NCBI GenBank assembly: GCA_026014745.1
Contig: JAOZHS010000002.1
Coordinates: forward strand, 1-64,000
Length of the DNA: 64,000 nucleotides
Source of the DNA: Candidatus Bathyarchaeota archaeon
GTDB lineage: Archaea; Thermoproteota; Bathyarchaeia; Bathyarchaeales; Bathycorpusculaceae
Direction: 5' to 3'
Shown: positions 32,292 through 41,191 of the stretch, in pieces
How positions within the stretch are numbered: the first letter of the stretch is position 1
Layout of the letters: every line of letters begins with the position of its first letter
Notes under the pieces: model-generated
Told to the model about the DNA's origin: nothing
The model's database searches: none
What the model saw: only the letters and a program-made list of their open reading frames with translations
Position numbers and translations under genes: made by a program

Positions 32292-34814
32292 GTGATATAT
32301 GAGCAACCCTTAACGGGTCTTTGGAAGTTTAAAGGATTCAAAGGATGCGATGGCGAAGAACAAAAAGCATACGCAACCCAAACCGAGGTTGATGACTGGC
32401 TCTTAGCTGAGGCACCTCTTACGGCTCACACCAACCTGCTAGCTAACAAAGTCATCCCCGACCCCTTTATGGGTGTCAATGAACGTGAAGTCCAATGGGT
32501 AAACGAAAGCGAATGGTGGTACCGCAAAGAAATCACCCTCACCCCCGACGAGTTAAACATGGATGCATTAGAACTTGCCTTTGAGAGCCTTGACACGTAT
32601 GCCACCATTTGGGTCAACGACGTCAAAGTCGGCGAAGCAAACAACATGTTCACCCCTTGGCGCTTCAACATCAAAACCGCCGCCAAACCAGGCAAAAACC
32701 TCATCGCCATCCGATTCAAACCAGTCACCAAAGTCGCCGGCGAACTTGAACAACAACATAAAGAAAAATACGCTTGCCTAAGCGCAGACAACTTCTCCGC
32801 GCGACCCTACGTCCGAAAAGCGCAGTATTCGTTTGGTTGGGATTGGGGACCAACTTTGCCAACGGCGGGGATTTGGCGGTCAGCCAAAGTTGTTGCCTAT
32901 AATGTGGCACGGTTGGGGTATGTGTCGGGTCTGCCAGTTGAGGTTTCTGCTCAAAGAGCACATTTGAAAACTACTGCAGAGATTCATGCCACTAAAGAAG
33001 CAGACCTCAAAATTAAATTCAGCCTTGAAGGGTACGGACAAAGTCTGCAAGAAGTAGTCGAATCTAGTGTTTCTAAGGGACGTAACTTTGTTGACTGCGA
33101 GTTCGATTTGCAGCAACCAAAGCTGTGGTGGCCCCGCGGTTACGGAGAAGCAAACCTCTACGACGCTTCAGTTCAAGTTTACACGGACAATGAATTGCTT
33201 GACCAAGCAACAACCAAAGTTGGGGTGCGAAGCATAAAACTTGTGCAGGAACCTGATGAGGAAGGCAAAACATTCATTTTTCAAGTAAACGGACAAAACA
33301 TATTCTGTAAAGGCGCCAACTGGATACCTGCCGACTCATTTCTCCCCAAAGTTAACTATGAACGTTACAAAAAACTTCTCAGCTACGCCGCGGAAGCTAA
33401 CTTTAACATGCTCCGCGTCTGGGGAGGAGGCGTCTACGAAGCCAACGAATTCTATGACCTATGCGACCAACTCGGCATTATGATTTGGCAGGACTTCATG
33501 TATGTCTGCGCAGGTTACCCCGAAGAAGAATGGTTCCTACGAGAAGCAGAACGCGAAGCCATGGAAGCCGTCCTACGGCTGCGAGGTCACCCCAGCATCG
33601 TTTTATGGTGCGGCAACAACGAAAACCAATGGCTCCACTCAGTTTTGTGGCGTACCCGCGATAAAGTAGACAGACTCTACGGGTCACAGATATTTGAGTC
33701 CCTGCTGCTGCGGGTGTCACAATTTTTAGACCCCAGTCGACCCTATCGACCCAGCACACCCTTTGGCGGGACAGATTCAAGCGGCAGACATGAAGGCGAC
33801 CGACATAACTGGGAAGTCTGGAGCCAAGGCATGGACTACCCCGCCTACCTCGACGACAACGGACGATTCATATCCGAATTCGGGTGGCAAGCTCTGCCCA
33901 GCATGGATCTCCTCTCGATTTACCTCGAAAAAGAGGACTTAAACCCCAATTCCTTCGCGTTTCGGGCACACGAAAAACAAACAGGAGGCTTAGAATTACT
34001 AAAAGCCCTCCTCGCAGCGCATTACCCTGTTCCGACAGATATGCACAGATTCGTTCTCTACAGCCAACTAAACCAAGCCGACGCACTTAAAACGGGAATT
34101 ACACATTGGCGGAGCCGCATGTTCAAAACAAGCGGATGCCTAATTTGGCAACTCAACGATTGCTGGCCAGTCGTGAGTTGGAGCATAATCGACTATGGGT
34201 TGCACCCCAAAGCCGCCTATTACATGGTTAAAAAAATCTGTCAACCAATCATAGCCCCCATAATAATTAAAGACAATACAGTCTATGGACATGCAGTTAA
34301 TGAGACAGCGCAGACTTTAGAAGCAAAGTGGGAATTTAAGGTTAAACGATTCAGCGGCGAAGTCCTGTTTGAACAAAAACAAACTTTAACATTACCGCCA
34401 TACACTGCAATTCAAATTTTTAGTTTCGATCAGGATAACTTGCCCATAACTAAAGACAGCTTCCTAATGTTGACGCTCAAAAAAGAGGAGCAGACAATAT
34501 TTGAAGATACAAAAATAGTTTCCGAACCTAAAGGCACTCGGTTTCCTTTGCCTCAAATAAAGATAAACATAAAAAAAGAGAGCGCAAAAACTTTTGAAAT
34601 CACCCTTGAAGCATCTGTTTATGCGAAGGCAGTTTACTTAGAACTGGAAGGATTGAAGGGGGAGTTTAAGGACAACTTTTTTGACCTAACAGCAAACCAA
34701 CCTAAAACTGTGCTGTGCCGCCTCAATGAAGAAGCCTCAATCAGTGGACTTGAGCGGGCGCTGAAGTGTCAAGCGTATCCCTATGAACCTGATTCAGCAG
34801 CCCTGACGGCTTAA
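32292..34814 (+). CDS. Beta-mannosidase (glycoside hydrolase family 2)
   Basis: An 840-residue GH2 enzyme without signal peptide, so probably cytoplasmic. The N-terminal jelly-roll domain has SLDTYATIWVNDVKVGEANN and FGWDWGPTLPTAGIW, typical of beta-mannosidases. The TIM barrel carries the acid/base Glu in WCGNNENQW (about E444) and the nucleophile Glu in FISEFGWQALPS (about E528). C-terminal Ig-like domains follow. It would remove terminal beta-mannose from oligosaccharides. The start is GTG 32292, closely behind GCGCAG. Its 3' end overlaps the convergent membrane-protein gene by 74 bp, so the final ~24 codons are read on both strands. Confidence 0.92.
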   Translation: MIYEQPLTGLWKFKGFKGCDGEEQKAYATQTEVDDWLLAEAPLTAHTNLLANKVIPDPFMGVNEREVQWVNESEWWYRKEITLTPDELNMDALELAFESLDTYATIWVNDVKVGEANNMFTPWRFNIKTAAKPGKNLIAIRFKPVTKVAGELEQQHKEKYACLSADNFSARPYVRKAQYSFGWDWGPTLPTAGIWRSAKVVAYNVARLGYVSGLPVEVSAQRAHLKTTAEIHATKEADLKIKFSLEGYGQSLQEVVESSVSKGRNFVDCEFDLQQPKLWWPRGYGEANLYDASVQVYTDNELLDQATTKVGVRSIKLVQEPDEEGKTFIFQVNGQNIFCKGANWIPADSFLPKVNYERYKKLLSYAAEANFNMLRVWGGGVYEANEFYDLCDQLGIMIWQDFMYVCAGYPEEEWFLREAEREAMEAVLRLRGHPSIVLWCGNNENQWLHSVLWRTRDKVDRLYGSQIFESLLLRVSQFLDPSRPYRPSTPFGGTDSSGRHEGDRHNWEVWSQGMDYPAYLDDNGRFISEFGWQALPSMDLLSIYLEKEDLNPNSFAFRAHEKQTGGLELLKALLAAHYPVPTDMHRFVLYSQLNQADALKTGITHWRSRMFKTSGCLIWQLNDCWPVVSWSIIDYGLHPKAAYYMVKKICQPIIAPIIIKDNTVYGHAVNETAQTLEAKWEFKVKRFSGEVLFEQKQTLTLPPYTAIQIFSFDQDNLPITKDSFLMLTLKKEEQTIFEDTKIVSEPKGTRFPLPQIKINIKKESAKTFEITLEASVYAKAVYLELEGLKGEFKDNFFDLTANQPKTVLCRLNEEASISGLERALKCQAYPYEPDSAALTA

Positions 34815-35826
34815 GCGAGTTTAGGTTGAATTTGATTATTGATTTTGCGCCTATCCACTCCACCAAAGGATAGCCGACGAGTATTTGGCACCAGAAAGTT
34901 AACAGGCGAGCGAGAGTTGTTGCGACACCCGCGATTGCGAGGGGGACACCGTAGAGAGAAAATAGGCTAACCATGGTTACTTCCACGGCGCCGACGGGTA
35001 ACCCTGCAGTTATGGTTTCAACCGTTGTTACGATGCAGTATACTGTGGCTAAATCAAAAATTGAGATAGCCGTGAAATCTAGCGAGTAAAAGATCATCAA
35101 GTAAACGACGAGGTTAAAGACCCATGCGGTTATGGCGTAGAGGGTGGGTTTTATGAGTTGGCGAGGTTGGTCTTTGAAGGTGCGGAATACGCCGCTAAAG
35201 GAAGTTAGTGATTGGCGTATTTTTTGGTCAAATGCTTCAAGTTTTTGCGGATTCTTGATTAGGCGTTTTGCTGCCCAGCATATGCCGTTGGCGATTTTGT
35301 CGGCGGCGCCCTGCTTGTAGGCGATGACGAAGATGCAGGCAACGATGGAGCCGGTTCCGATGGCCACCAATATGACGGGTGTGATGAGGTAAACGGGGAG
35401 CTGATGCATGAAAAGCAACAGCATAACACCGATGAATAATCCGCTAGTATAGACAAAGGTGCTGATGAGTCTGGATCCTATGACGGTGGCTGCGGCGAGA
35501 CCTGTGTCATGTTTTGTTTCGCGTTGGGCTAGTGCTATGCGGGCGACTTCGCCTCCGATGGTGGCGCTGGGGATAATTAATTCGACAAAGTTTCCGATCC
35601 AGTTGTAGAGGACTATTTTGCGGAGCTTGATTTTTATGGACAGGGTTTCTAGCAGGCTGTGCCAAATCATTGAGTCGAAAACGACGCCCAAGAATAGTGC
35701 GGCTACTGCTAGAGAGAAGAAGAGGGAGTATTGGTAGACGTTGAGTTTACTTAGCAGGCTGAAGAGTCCATCGAAGCCTACGAATAACCATAAGTATAGG
35801 ACGAAGGCTACTAAACCAATAACCAT
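34741..35826 (-). CDS. Flippase-like integral membrane protein (LPG synthase TM/AglD family)
   Basis: A 361-residue protein with about eight membrane helices. The pattern FVELIIPSATIGGEVARI and the later ITAGLPVGAVEVTMVSLFSLYG are the conserved glycine/glutamate motifs of the lysylphosphatidylglycerol-synthase transmembrane / UPF0104 family. Archaeal members include the membrane part of AglD, implicated in protein glycosylation, and are thought to move or modify lipid-linked substrates. Nearby GT2 and mannosidase genes fit a sugar context. The 3' end is antisense to the end of the beta-mannosidase gene. Confidence 0.85.
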   Translation of the reverse strand: MVIGLVAFVLYLWLFVGFDGLFSLLSKLNVYQYSLFFSLAVAALFLGVVFDSMIWHSLLETLSIKIKLRKIVLYNWIGNFVELIIPSATIGGEVARIALAQRETKHDTGLAAATVIGSRLISTFVYTSGLFIGVMLLLFMHQLPVYLITPVILVAIGTGSIVACIFVIAYKQGAADKIANGICWAAKRLIKNPQKLEAFDQKIRQSLTSFSGVFRTFKDQPRQLIKPTLYAITAWVFNLVVYLMIFYSLDFTAISIFDLATVYCIVTTVETITAGLPVGAVEVTMVSLFSLYGVPLAIAGVATTLARLLTFWCQILVGYPLVEWIGAKSIIKFNLNSLKPSGLLNQVHRDTLDTSAPAQVH

Positions 35827-35887
35827 GAAGGCAAGGGATTTTCGTCCAAGTAAACGCAGTTGAAGTCACCTTTCTGTCAATCGTTGT

Positions 35888-35999
35888 GGCGCCCAGAACG
35901 AACAGCGCCCGCAAGACCGTTTACTGTTCCCTCTCGGCTAGGCGTCGATAGTGGATTTACCACACGGCACCGTTCATCCTTATGGTTCGTCTCCGACGC
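35888..35999. ncRNA. GC-rich structured element, possible RNA
   Basis: A GC-rich block inside an otherwise AT-rich 360-bp gap. It contains GCGTCG (35942-35947) pairing with CGACGC (35994-35999), enclosing a perfect hairpin GTGG-ATTTA-CCAC (35951-35963). Next to it GAACAG (35900-35905) pairs with CTGTTC (35924-35929). If transcribed on the minus strand it would be the leader of the flippase-like gene, whose start lies 60 bp away; a TATA-like CTTAATTAATATG abuts that end. I recognise no known RNA family or riboswitch. The rest of the gap (35827-36186) shows nothing else. Confidence 0.4.
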
Positions 36000-36186
36000 A
36001 TATTAATTAAGTGGCGAGGAAAAGCCAAAAGAGCCCAATCATAAGCCAGATTGTCTTTTAAAGCTAAAAATCAAGCGCTATATACCATCAGACCTCAAAT
36101 TGCCCCTTTAACGAGTTAGCTAATGTTTGTTGTTGCGTATAACCAGTATTTGCCAACTGGCACCAAGAAATAACAGGGTTAAAAGG

Positions 36187-36582
36187 TTAGGATGAAAAGG
36201 TGTCAAGTAAATCGTTAAGTTGGGCAAATAGCTCCAAGAAGCGGTATCCACGCTCGGTGGTGAGGTACTTGTTTACTTTTTTTGTTAAGAGCCCCTGCGC
36301 GGTGAGGGCTTCCATATGGTTTTTTAGCTGAGAATAATTGAGGTTAGTGTTATACATTATGCTGGTTTTGGTTTTTTGTTGTTCACAAAAAAGCAGGATC
36401 TCAGCGATTATGTCAAGTTTGCCTCGTCTGACTCCTTTGAGGTTGCTCCATTCCCGTTCATGCTTTAGAAGAGCAAATTGGAGCTCATGAGAATTGAGCT
36501 TGGCTGCCCCAACGGTGTTGCTAGTCAAGGAAAGTTCCCCATAAATCAACTGGATTAACCGCTTCTGTGTTGATAAACGCAT
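36187..36582 (-). CDS. Winged-helix DNA-binding protein
   Basis: About 131 residues. The C-terminal ~85 residues follow the archaeal winged-helix type: RRGKLDIIAEILLFC, then TSIMYNTNLNYSQLKNHMEAL as the recognition region, then a wing ending YLTTERGYRFLEL. The N-terminal ~45 residues are an extension not usual for the family. I start at ATG 36582; the frame stays open further upstream but would then run into the RNase HI gene on the other strand. It is divergent from rnhA. Likely a small transcription regulator with an unknown target. Confidence 0.72.
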   Translation of the reverse strand: MRLSTQKRLIQLIYGELSLTSNTVGAAKLNSHELQFALLKHEREWSNLKGVRRGKLDIIAEILLFCEQQKTKTSIMYNTNLNYSQLKNHMEALTAQGLLTKKVNKYLTTERGYRFLELFAQLNDLLDTFSS

Positions 36583-36674
36583 GTGGTTGTAACTCAGCAA
36601 CAACAAACAACCGACGCTACGGTTAATTCTTAACGGTTTAAATAAGCAATCAAATACACAGATAGTGGTTAGCG

Positions 36675-37103
36675 ATGACGCAAGAGCTTCTATTATTTTC
36701 TGACGGCGGCGCAAGGGGCAATCCGGGTCCAGCAGCCATAGCCTTTGTAGCCCAAAACGCCCAAGGCGAAACAGTCCACACAGACACCCGCTACCTCGGC
36801 GTGCGCACCAATAATCAAGCCGAATACGAGGCACTTCTTTTAGCCCTATCCTACGCCGCGGAGCAAGGAGCAGTAGAAGTTGTTTGTCATCTTGACAGCG
36901 AACTAGTCACCAAACAGGTCAACGGGGAATACAGCGTGAAGAATGCTCAGCTCTGGCAGCTTTGGCGGCGTGTGCAGGAGCAGAAGCGCGTGTTTGCTAA
37001 AATCAGGTTTGTGGGTGTTCGGCGTGAGAATCCGCAGATTCAGCGTGCTGATGAGCTTGTGAATAAGACTTTGGATGAACAGGCGAGAAATAGGTTAAGA
37101 TAA
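36675..37103 (+). CDS. rnhA: Ribonuclease HI
   Basis: A 142-residue type 1 RNase H that cuts the RNA strand of RNA-DNA hybrids. The four acidic metal ligands are visible: D10 in FSDGGARGNPGP, E50 in TNNQAEYEAL, D74 in HLDSELV and D125 in RADELVNK. It lacks the basic protrusion of the E. coli enzyme, as archaeal single-domain forms often do. It starts at ATG with no strong Shine-Dalgarno site. Confidence 0.93.
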   Translation: MTQELLLFSDGGARGNPGPAAIAFVAQNAQGETVHTDTRYLGVRTNNQAEYEALLLALSYAAEQGAVEVVCHLDSELVTKQVNGEYSVKNAQLWQLWRRVQEQKRVFAKIRFVGVRRENPQIQRADELVNKTLDEQARNRLR

Positions 37104-37121
37104 TTTGGTTAACGCAGGGGG

Positions 37122-37562
37122 TTATTCGTAGAAGCGGGGGCGTCCTCGTTTGGTGTATTCTTCGATGGCTTTGTCGCGTTCGGCTTCTTCGCGGTCTTTT
37201 TGTTCGGCTTCTTTCTCGGCGGGTTCTGCCACGTTTTTGTCGAAGTCGCCATCTACATTGCGGTAGCTGCCTTCCAGCGCGGTTATGTAGATTTTAAAGT
37301 CGTCTATGGTGCTCTCAGCCCGCCGATGCGATGTATGCACCTGTTCCGAGAGCAAAATCACCAAATCCAACATACTACGCAGGGTCTGTTTGTCAGTTTC
37401 CGCGGCATGATCATAGTAACGTTGAAAAACGCTTAGCAAATCCATGAACATGTCATCGACCTCTTTGGTTTCCCTTTTGAAGAGATTCTCAGAAGTCAAA
37501 GACTTAGTTTTTAGATATAGCATCAGATTTTTCAGAACGGCACCATCAGAACGAGAAGACAA
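37122..37562 (-). CDS. Helical hypothetical protein
   Basis: A 146-residue soluble protein, mostly helix. The central part (RSMLDLVILLSEQVHTSHRR) is amphipathic, and the C-terminal ~35 residues are a charged Glu/Lys/Arg tail that may be a coiled coil, ending RGRPRFYE. No family is recognised. The start is TTG 37562. It converges with rnhA with an 18-bp gap. Confidence 0.65.
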   Translation of the reverse strand: MSSRSDGAVLKNLMLYLKTKSLTSENLFKRETKEVDDMFMDLLSVFQRYYDHAAETDKQTLRSMLDLVILLSEQVHTSHRRAESTIDDFKIYITALEGSYRNVDGDFDKNVAEPAEKEAEQKDREEAERDKAIEEYTKRGRPRFYE

Positions 37563-37698
37563 AACAAAAACCCTAAATGGTCTAGTGTTTGCGGCGCAGT
37601 TATATTTTTTGGTTAGCAGATACGGGGGGGCTTTTTATGGAGTTCGGGCTCGTTTGTGTGTTGCAGAGGTGACCTGATAGGGGACCTACCGCCAACCC

Positions 37699-37824
37699 TT
37701 ATTTTTGGCGGGGATATCTACTGATTTTCAACATGCTATTGAGCTTGTTTTCTGCCAATAGTGCCTACCCCTCTTAGGTTTCTGCATAGAACCCCTAATA
37801 GCATCCAAATAGACGCCAAATAGG
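37699..37824 (-). repeat. Dispersed intergenic repeat, copy C
   Basis: On the minus strand it reads CCTATTTGGCGTCTATTTGG, then the invariant 20-bp core (37774-37793), GGGGTAGGCACTATTGGC and ATGTTGAAAATCAGTAGATA. Its tail CCCCGCCAAAAATA extends the similarity with copy A past the end of copy B. It lies in a 402-bp gap (37563-37964) between two minus-strand genes; the remainder of the gap shows no gene. Confidence 0.87.
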
Positions 37825-37964
37825 TTCAATGATAGCAAAAGAAAGCAAAGCCATCACACAATGCAGCGGGCACTATCAGGGCCCGTCTAAAACTTCATCG
37901 ACAAAACACCATTCAATCCACCCAACCCAAAAAGTGGATGAGGGGTTGTTTAGCATAGGGCAAT

Positions 37965-38432
37965 TTACTTTCTGTTTAAAGCAACCAGTATAACGCCTGC
38001 GGCGACAAGCAAAGCGCCTACTGCAAAATTAGCATAACTAACTAGGATAGGAGTAGTCGGGTAAGTAAAAGAGTACTCTATCGTTTGCCCGTTATCGCTG
38101 CTTAGGTTGTGAAAAGTGGCAGTGTATGACCCCGATGTTTGTGCATTAAAGGAGAATTCAACGGCGCTGTAAACGGCTCCCCCGTTATAGACAGTTTCGT
38201 TGGCGGGGTTTTCTACCTTAACACTAATGCCTTCGTTTCCGTTTAGCAGGGTAACAGCGCCTTGGACCTTATCGCCTTGACCTAGCTCAAGGGTAACTGT
38301 TAAGTCCTCTGAAACTGGGATGGTTTTGGTTTCGGTTTGGGTGGTTGTGGAGGTGTAAGCGATTGCGCCATACACTAATGCCACTATGCCAATTACGGTT
38401 AAGATTATACCTGCGGTTTTTTTGGTGTTCAT
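37965..38432 (-). CDS. Two-helix membrane protein with outside beta domain
   Basis: A 155-residue protein with helices at ~6-26 and ~132-152 and about 100 residues between them on the outside. The central domain (AVEFSFNAQTSGSYTATFHN) looks like a small beta-sandwich of the GOLD/emp24 kind. No catalytic motif is seen. It starts at ATG with GGAAAGGA upstream. Function unknown. Confidence 0.72.
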   Translation of the reverse strand: MNTKKTAGIILTVIGIVALVYGAIAYTSTTTQTETKTIPVSEDLTVTLELGQGDKVQGAVTLLNGNEGISVKVENPANETVYNGGAVYSAVEFSFNAQTSGSYTATFHNLSSDNGQTIEYSFTYPTTPILVSYANFAVGALLVAAGVILVALNRK

Positions 38433-38661
38433 TTTTCCTTTCCGAAGGTGAATTAGGCGGGATTTCTTTTAAGCATTTTCGCTGATTCTGCGCTTTGGCG
38501 TATCAGGGCTTTTCTCGCGTTTACATGCAGAACCAAGCTGCCGACAAAAAGACAAACATCGCGCCCAAAGCCAAAGTAGCGACAAAATTCAAAGGGAAAC
38601 AATCTCGCTGAAATCTTGAGCGAAGGCATATTAAACCGTACAACAAACTGTTGAGTCTTAA

Positions 38662-39366
38662 GTGACCCCTTTGGTTTCAAAAAGAAAAATTGCAACCATC
38701 ATAACAATAATAGCAATAATCGCAGTTGCTTCCTCAGGAGCAATCATTTTCTTCCAATTCATACAAGAGGGTAACTCTTCGGTAGCGCCACCTCAATTTT
38801 GCACAAAAGACTTTGTGAACTTGGATAAAATAGAACAAATATCCCTTTTTAGATCCTTCCAAGGGCACGACTACTCCGATTCCTATGAAGATAACCTTTC
38901 TATGAAGCACTACTTTACACCATACTCTACTGTTGAGTCAGTTGAGATCTATTGCCCAGTGGATGGCACTATCTCCAATATTTTCGAGGAACAAAACGGA
39001 GTCGGTTACCAAGTCCAAATACGAGTTACAAACCACCCAGAATATACCATAAACATTTTTCACATCAACGTTACTGAAAGCTTAATGGTCGGTGAATCCG
39101 TTGAGGCTGGTCAACAGATCGGAACAGCAAGCGCAACACAAGGGACAGATATTTCGGTTCGGAAATCCGTTATTTTTGGCGATCGGCTCTACTCTTATTT
39201 TGATGTCATAACAGACAGCGTTTTTGCGCATTATCAGGCAAGAGGCGCCAGTGATCGAAGCGAATTTATTAGGTCAGCCGACGTTGCCAAAGAGATGTCG
39301 CAAACTTACTCTTTTAGTGTTATGCCGCCGCCCTCAGAAGAATGGATAACTCTTAATCCTCCTTAA
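38662..39366 (+). CDS. Membrane-anchored M23/duplicated-hybrid-motif-like protein
   Basis: A 234-residue protein starting at GTG 38662. Residues ~9-32 form a signal anchor. The outside domain contains RSFQGHDYSD, then IYCPVDGTISNIFEEQNGVG, VQIRVTNHP, INIFHINV and VGESVEAGQQIGTA. The order (His-Asp, 'PvdGtv', 'i.H.n', 'v.aGq.iG') matches the lysostaphin-type M23 peptidase or duplicated hybrid motif fold. Not all zinc ligands are obvious (a candidate His-Asp and the His of FHIN), so it may bind a polymer rather than cut it. Archaea lack peptidoglycan, so the target would be another cell-wall polymer. Confidence 0.6.
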   Translation: MTPLVSKRKIATIITIIAIIAVASSGAIIFFQFIQEGNSSVAPPQFCTKDFVNLDKIEQISLFRSFQGHDYSDSYEDNLSMKHYFTPYSTVESVEIYCPVDGTISNIFEEQNGVGYQVQIRVTNHPEYTINIFHINVTESLMVGESVEAGQQIGTASATQGTDISVRKSVIFGDRLYSYFDVITDSVFAHYQARGASDRSEFIRSADVAKEMSQTYSFSVMPPPSEEWITLNPP

Positions 39367-39428
39367 ATCCCCCAAATTTTGTATTCAACGTTGTTTCTAT
39401 TTGACTCTACTGTGTTCTTCTTGCTTAG

Positions 39429-40139
39429 TTAGGGTAGTAGTTTTTCTCTGCGGATAAGACGGCTAGTAGACAGCAGCAGTGCTAGTGAAGCGGCAATGGT
39501 GATGGCGGCGATTGTTAAGTCAGCGATTATGGCGTATGTGGGAAACACCATGGGAAGCAACAGGGTGGGAAACATGGGGATGATGCCTATGATGACGCCT
39601 AAGGGCTGGTTTGCGCCTGTGGGGGTTTTTTGAAGCGAACTAAACGCTACCATGCAGACGCTCACAAGAAAGACCTCCGAGATGCCGATTGCGACGGTGA
39701 GGATTGCTATGGTAGCCAGCAGGGTTAGGCTGGTTCCTAGCAGGACACCGATTGCTGTGTTTAGTATGATTGCGAAGGCAAGCAGGTAGGATGCTAAGAT
39801 TAAGGCGGCTTTGACGTAGCCTTTGAAGATGTCTAATTGGTCAAGACCTGTTGCGAGGAGATATTCTAAGACGCCGTTGTTTTTGTCATATACAAAGAGC
39901 ATGATTACGGGTAAAGAGAAGAGAACCGCTGAAAGAGACAGCAAGGCTACTGCGATGAGGGGGAAGCTGCCCATTATATCAATGGAGGGCGGGTTACCTA
40001 CTTCGGGGGGAACTATTTGGGGAATTATGGTCATGAGGTTGGAGAGAATTACGCCATAGATTGTTGTGAATAAGCCTATGATGGCGTAGCTTTTGCTTAG
40101 GCTGGTGCTTCTCTTCATGGTGACTTTCCACAAACCCAC
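39429..40139 (-). CDS. ABC-2 type permease
   Basis: A 236-residue membrane protein with about six helices, following its ATPase gene by two bases. The segment MLFVYDKNNGVLEYLLATGLDQLDIFKGY is the cytoplasmic coupling helix typical of ABC-2 permeases (as in NosY and CcmB relatives). Together they would form an exporter or a membrane-remodelling pump. The substrate is unknown. GTG 40139 is the likely start. Confidence 0.85.
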   Translation of the reverse strand: MGLWKVTMKRSTSLSKSYAIIGLFTTIYGVILSNLMTIIPQIVPPEVGNPPSIDIMGSFPLIAVALLSLSAVLFSLPVIMLFVYDKNNGVLEYLLATGLDQLDIFKGYVKAALILASYLLAFAIILNTAIGVLLGTSLTLLATIAILTVAIGISEVFLVSVCMVAFSSLQKTPTGANQPLGVIIGIIPMFPTLLLPMVFPTYAIIADLTIAAITIAASLALLLSTSRLIRREKLLP

Positions 40140-40141
40140 CC

Positions 40142-40990
40142 TTATCCCTCCTCAAAGAACTCCTGCAAGGGGTTATCCAACTCGCGAAGCTCAATCAGTT
40201 TAGCGCCCTCAGCCACAAGCTTGTTGACGATTTCAGCCACTTCCTCGGGGCTTTGAACAGTAACCACAAAATAGCCGTTCTCAAACTTGGAATGCGGAAG
40301 CATCTTTGAAATATCATTTAACGCCTTGAAACCCACACGGTACTGGCGTGTTTTGACGTTTTCTATTTTATCAAAAAAGCTCAAGGAACCATTCTTTATC
40401 ACAATCAAATACGTGCCGATTTCTCGAGCTTCATAGAGATTATGAGAAGAGTAGAGAACAAACTTGTCCTTGCTTAACTCGGCGAGGAGTTGTCTTATTT
40501 CTTTGGAGATTTTTGGGTCCACGTTGGATGTGGGCTCGTCGAGGAGGTAGAGTTCCCTTTCTCGGAGAAAGATTTTGGCGACTGAGACCCTCTTTTTCTG
40601 CCCCTGGGATAGGGAAGTAAATTTTTTGTCGCGAAGTTCTTGAAGGTTTAAGATGTCGATGACATGCTCCACATCGCCGCCTTCAATATCGGCATAATAT
40701 TTCAGAGCGTTGTAGACGGTCATTTCCTCAGGGAGCGCATTTAAGTGAGAAAGGTACGCTACCTTCTTTCTTGCTTCTTTATTGCTGAAGAGGTCAAATT
40801 CGTCTAACTTAACTTGACCTGAAGATGGCTGCAAAATTCCGCAAATAGCCCTAAAAAGTGTCGTTTTCCCCGCGCCGTTGGGTCCGAGCACGACGTAGAT
40901 TGAGGGTTCAGTTAGCTTTAGATTAATTTTGTGAATTACCTCTTCTAAACCGTAGCCTGCGCTTAGGTCTTGGAGTTCAAGCTGCCGCAA
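40142..40990 (-). CDS. ABC transporter ATP-binding protein
   Basis: A 282-residue nucleotide-binding subunit. Walker A is GPNGAGKTT, the signature is LSQGQKKRV, Walker B is LYLLDEPTSNVDP, and the switch His is in YSSHNLYEA. The C-terminal ~70 residues form the extra domain seen in ABC-2 exporter ATPases of the NosF/CcmA type. It pairs with the permease two bases downstream. The start is TTG 40990. Confidence 0.93.
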   Translation of the reverse strand: MRQLELQDLSAGYGLEEVIHKINLKLTEPSIYVVLGPNGAGKTTLFRAICGILQPSSGQVKLDEFDLFSNKEARKKVAYLSHLNALPEEMTVYNALKYYADIEGGDVEHVIDILNLQELRDKKFTSLSQGQKKRVSVAKIFLRERELYLLDEPTSNVDPKISKEIRQLLAELSKDKFVLYSSHNLYEAREIGTYLIVIKNGSLSFFDKIENVKTRQYRVGFKALNDISKMLPHSKFENGYFVVTVQSPEEVAEIVNKLVAEGAKLIELRELDNPLQEFFEEG

Positions 40991-41054
40991 TCTAACGTCA
41001 CGTTTCGCTAATTAGAGTCATCGACTTTTAAGGCTTGCTTAAAATCCGCTTTAG

Positions 41055-41138
41055 GACTGTTTCTTCGCCAATACGGACCTACCCCCCTTAGGTTTCTGCA
41101 TAGAACCACTAATAGCATCCAAATAGACAGCAAATAGG
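41055..41138 (-). repeat. Dispersed intergenic repeat, copy D (short)
   Basis: On the minus strand it reads CCTATTTGCTGTCTATTTGG, the invariant core (41088-41107), GGGGGGTAGGTCCGTATTGGCG and AAGAAACAGT. It then diverges, lacking the ATGTTGAAAATCAG block of the other three copies. It lies in the 200-bp gap upstream of the ABC ATPase gene and downstream of the Hsp20 gene. Confidence 0.82.
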
Positions 41139-41191
41139 CTCAAAAAGTCATCTAAAAAGGGGAAAAAACTGCCCCCGAAAAAGGGAGGCGA

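Noticed and set aside
36583-36834. N-terminal extension of the winged-helix gene to 215 codons
   Set aside because: It overlaps the real RNase HI gene in antisense and encodes a Cys/Arg/Leu-rich sequence without family similarity; ATG 36582 is a sufficient start.
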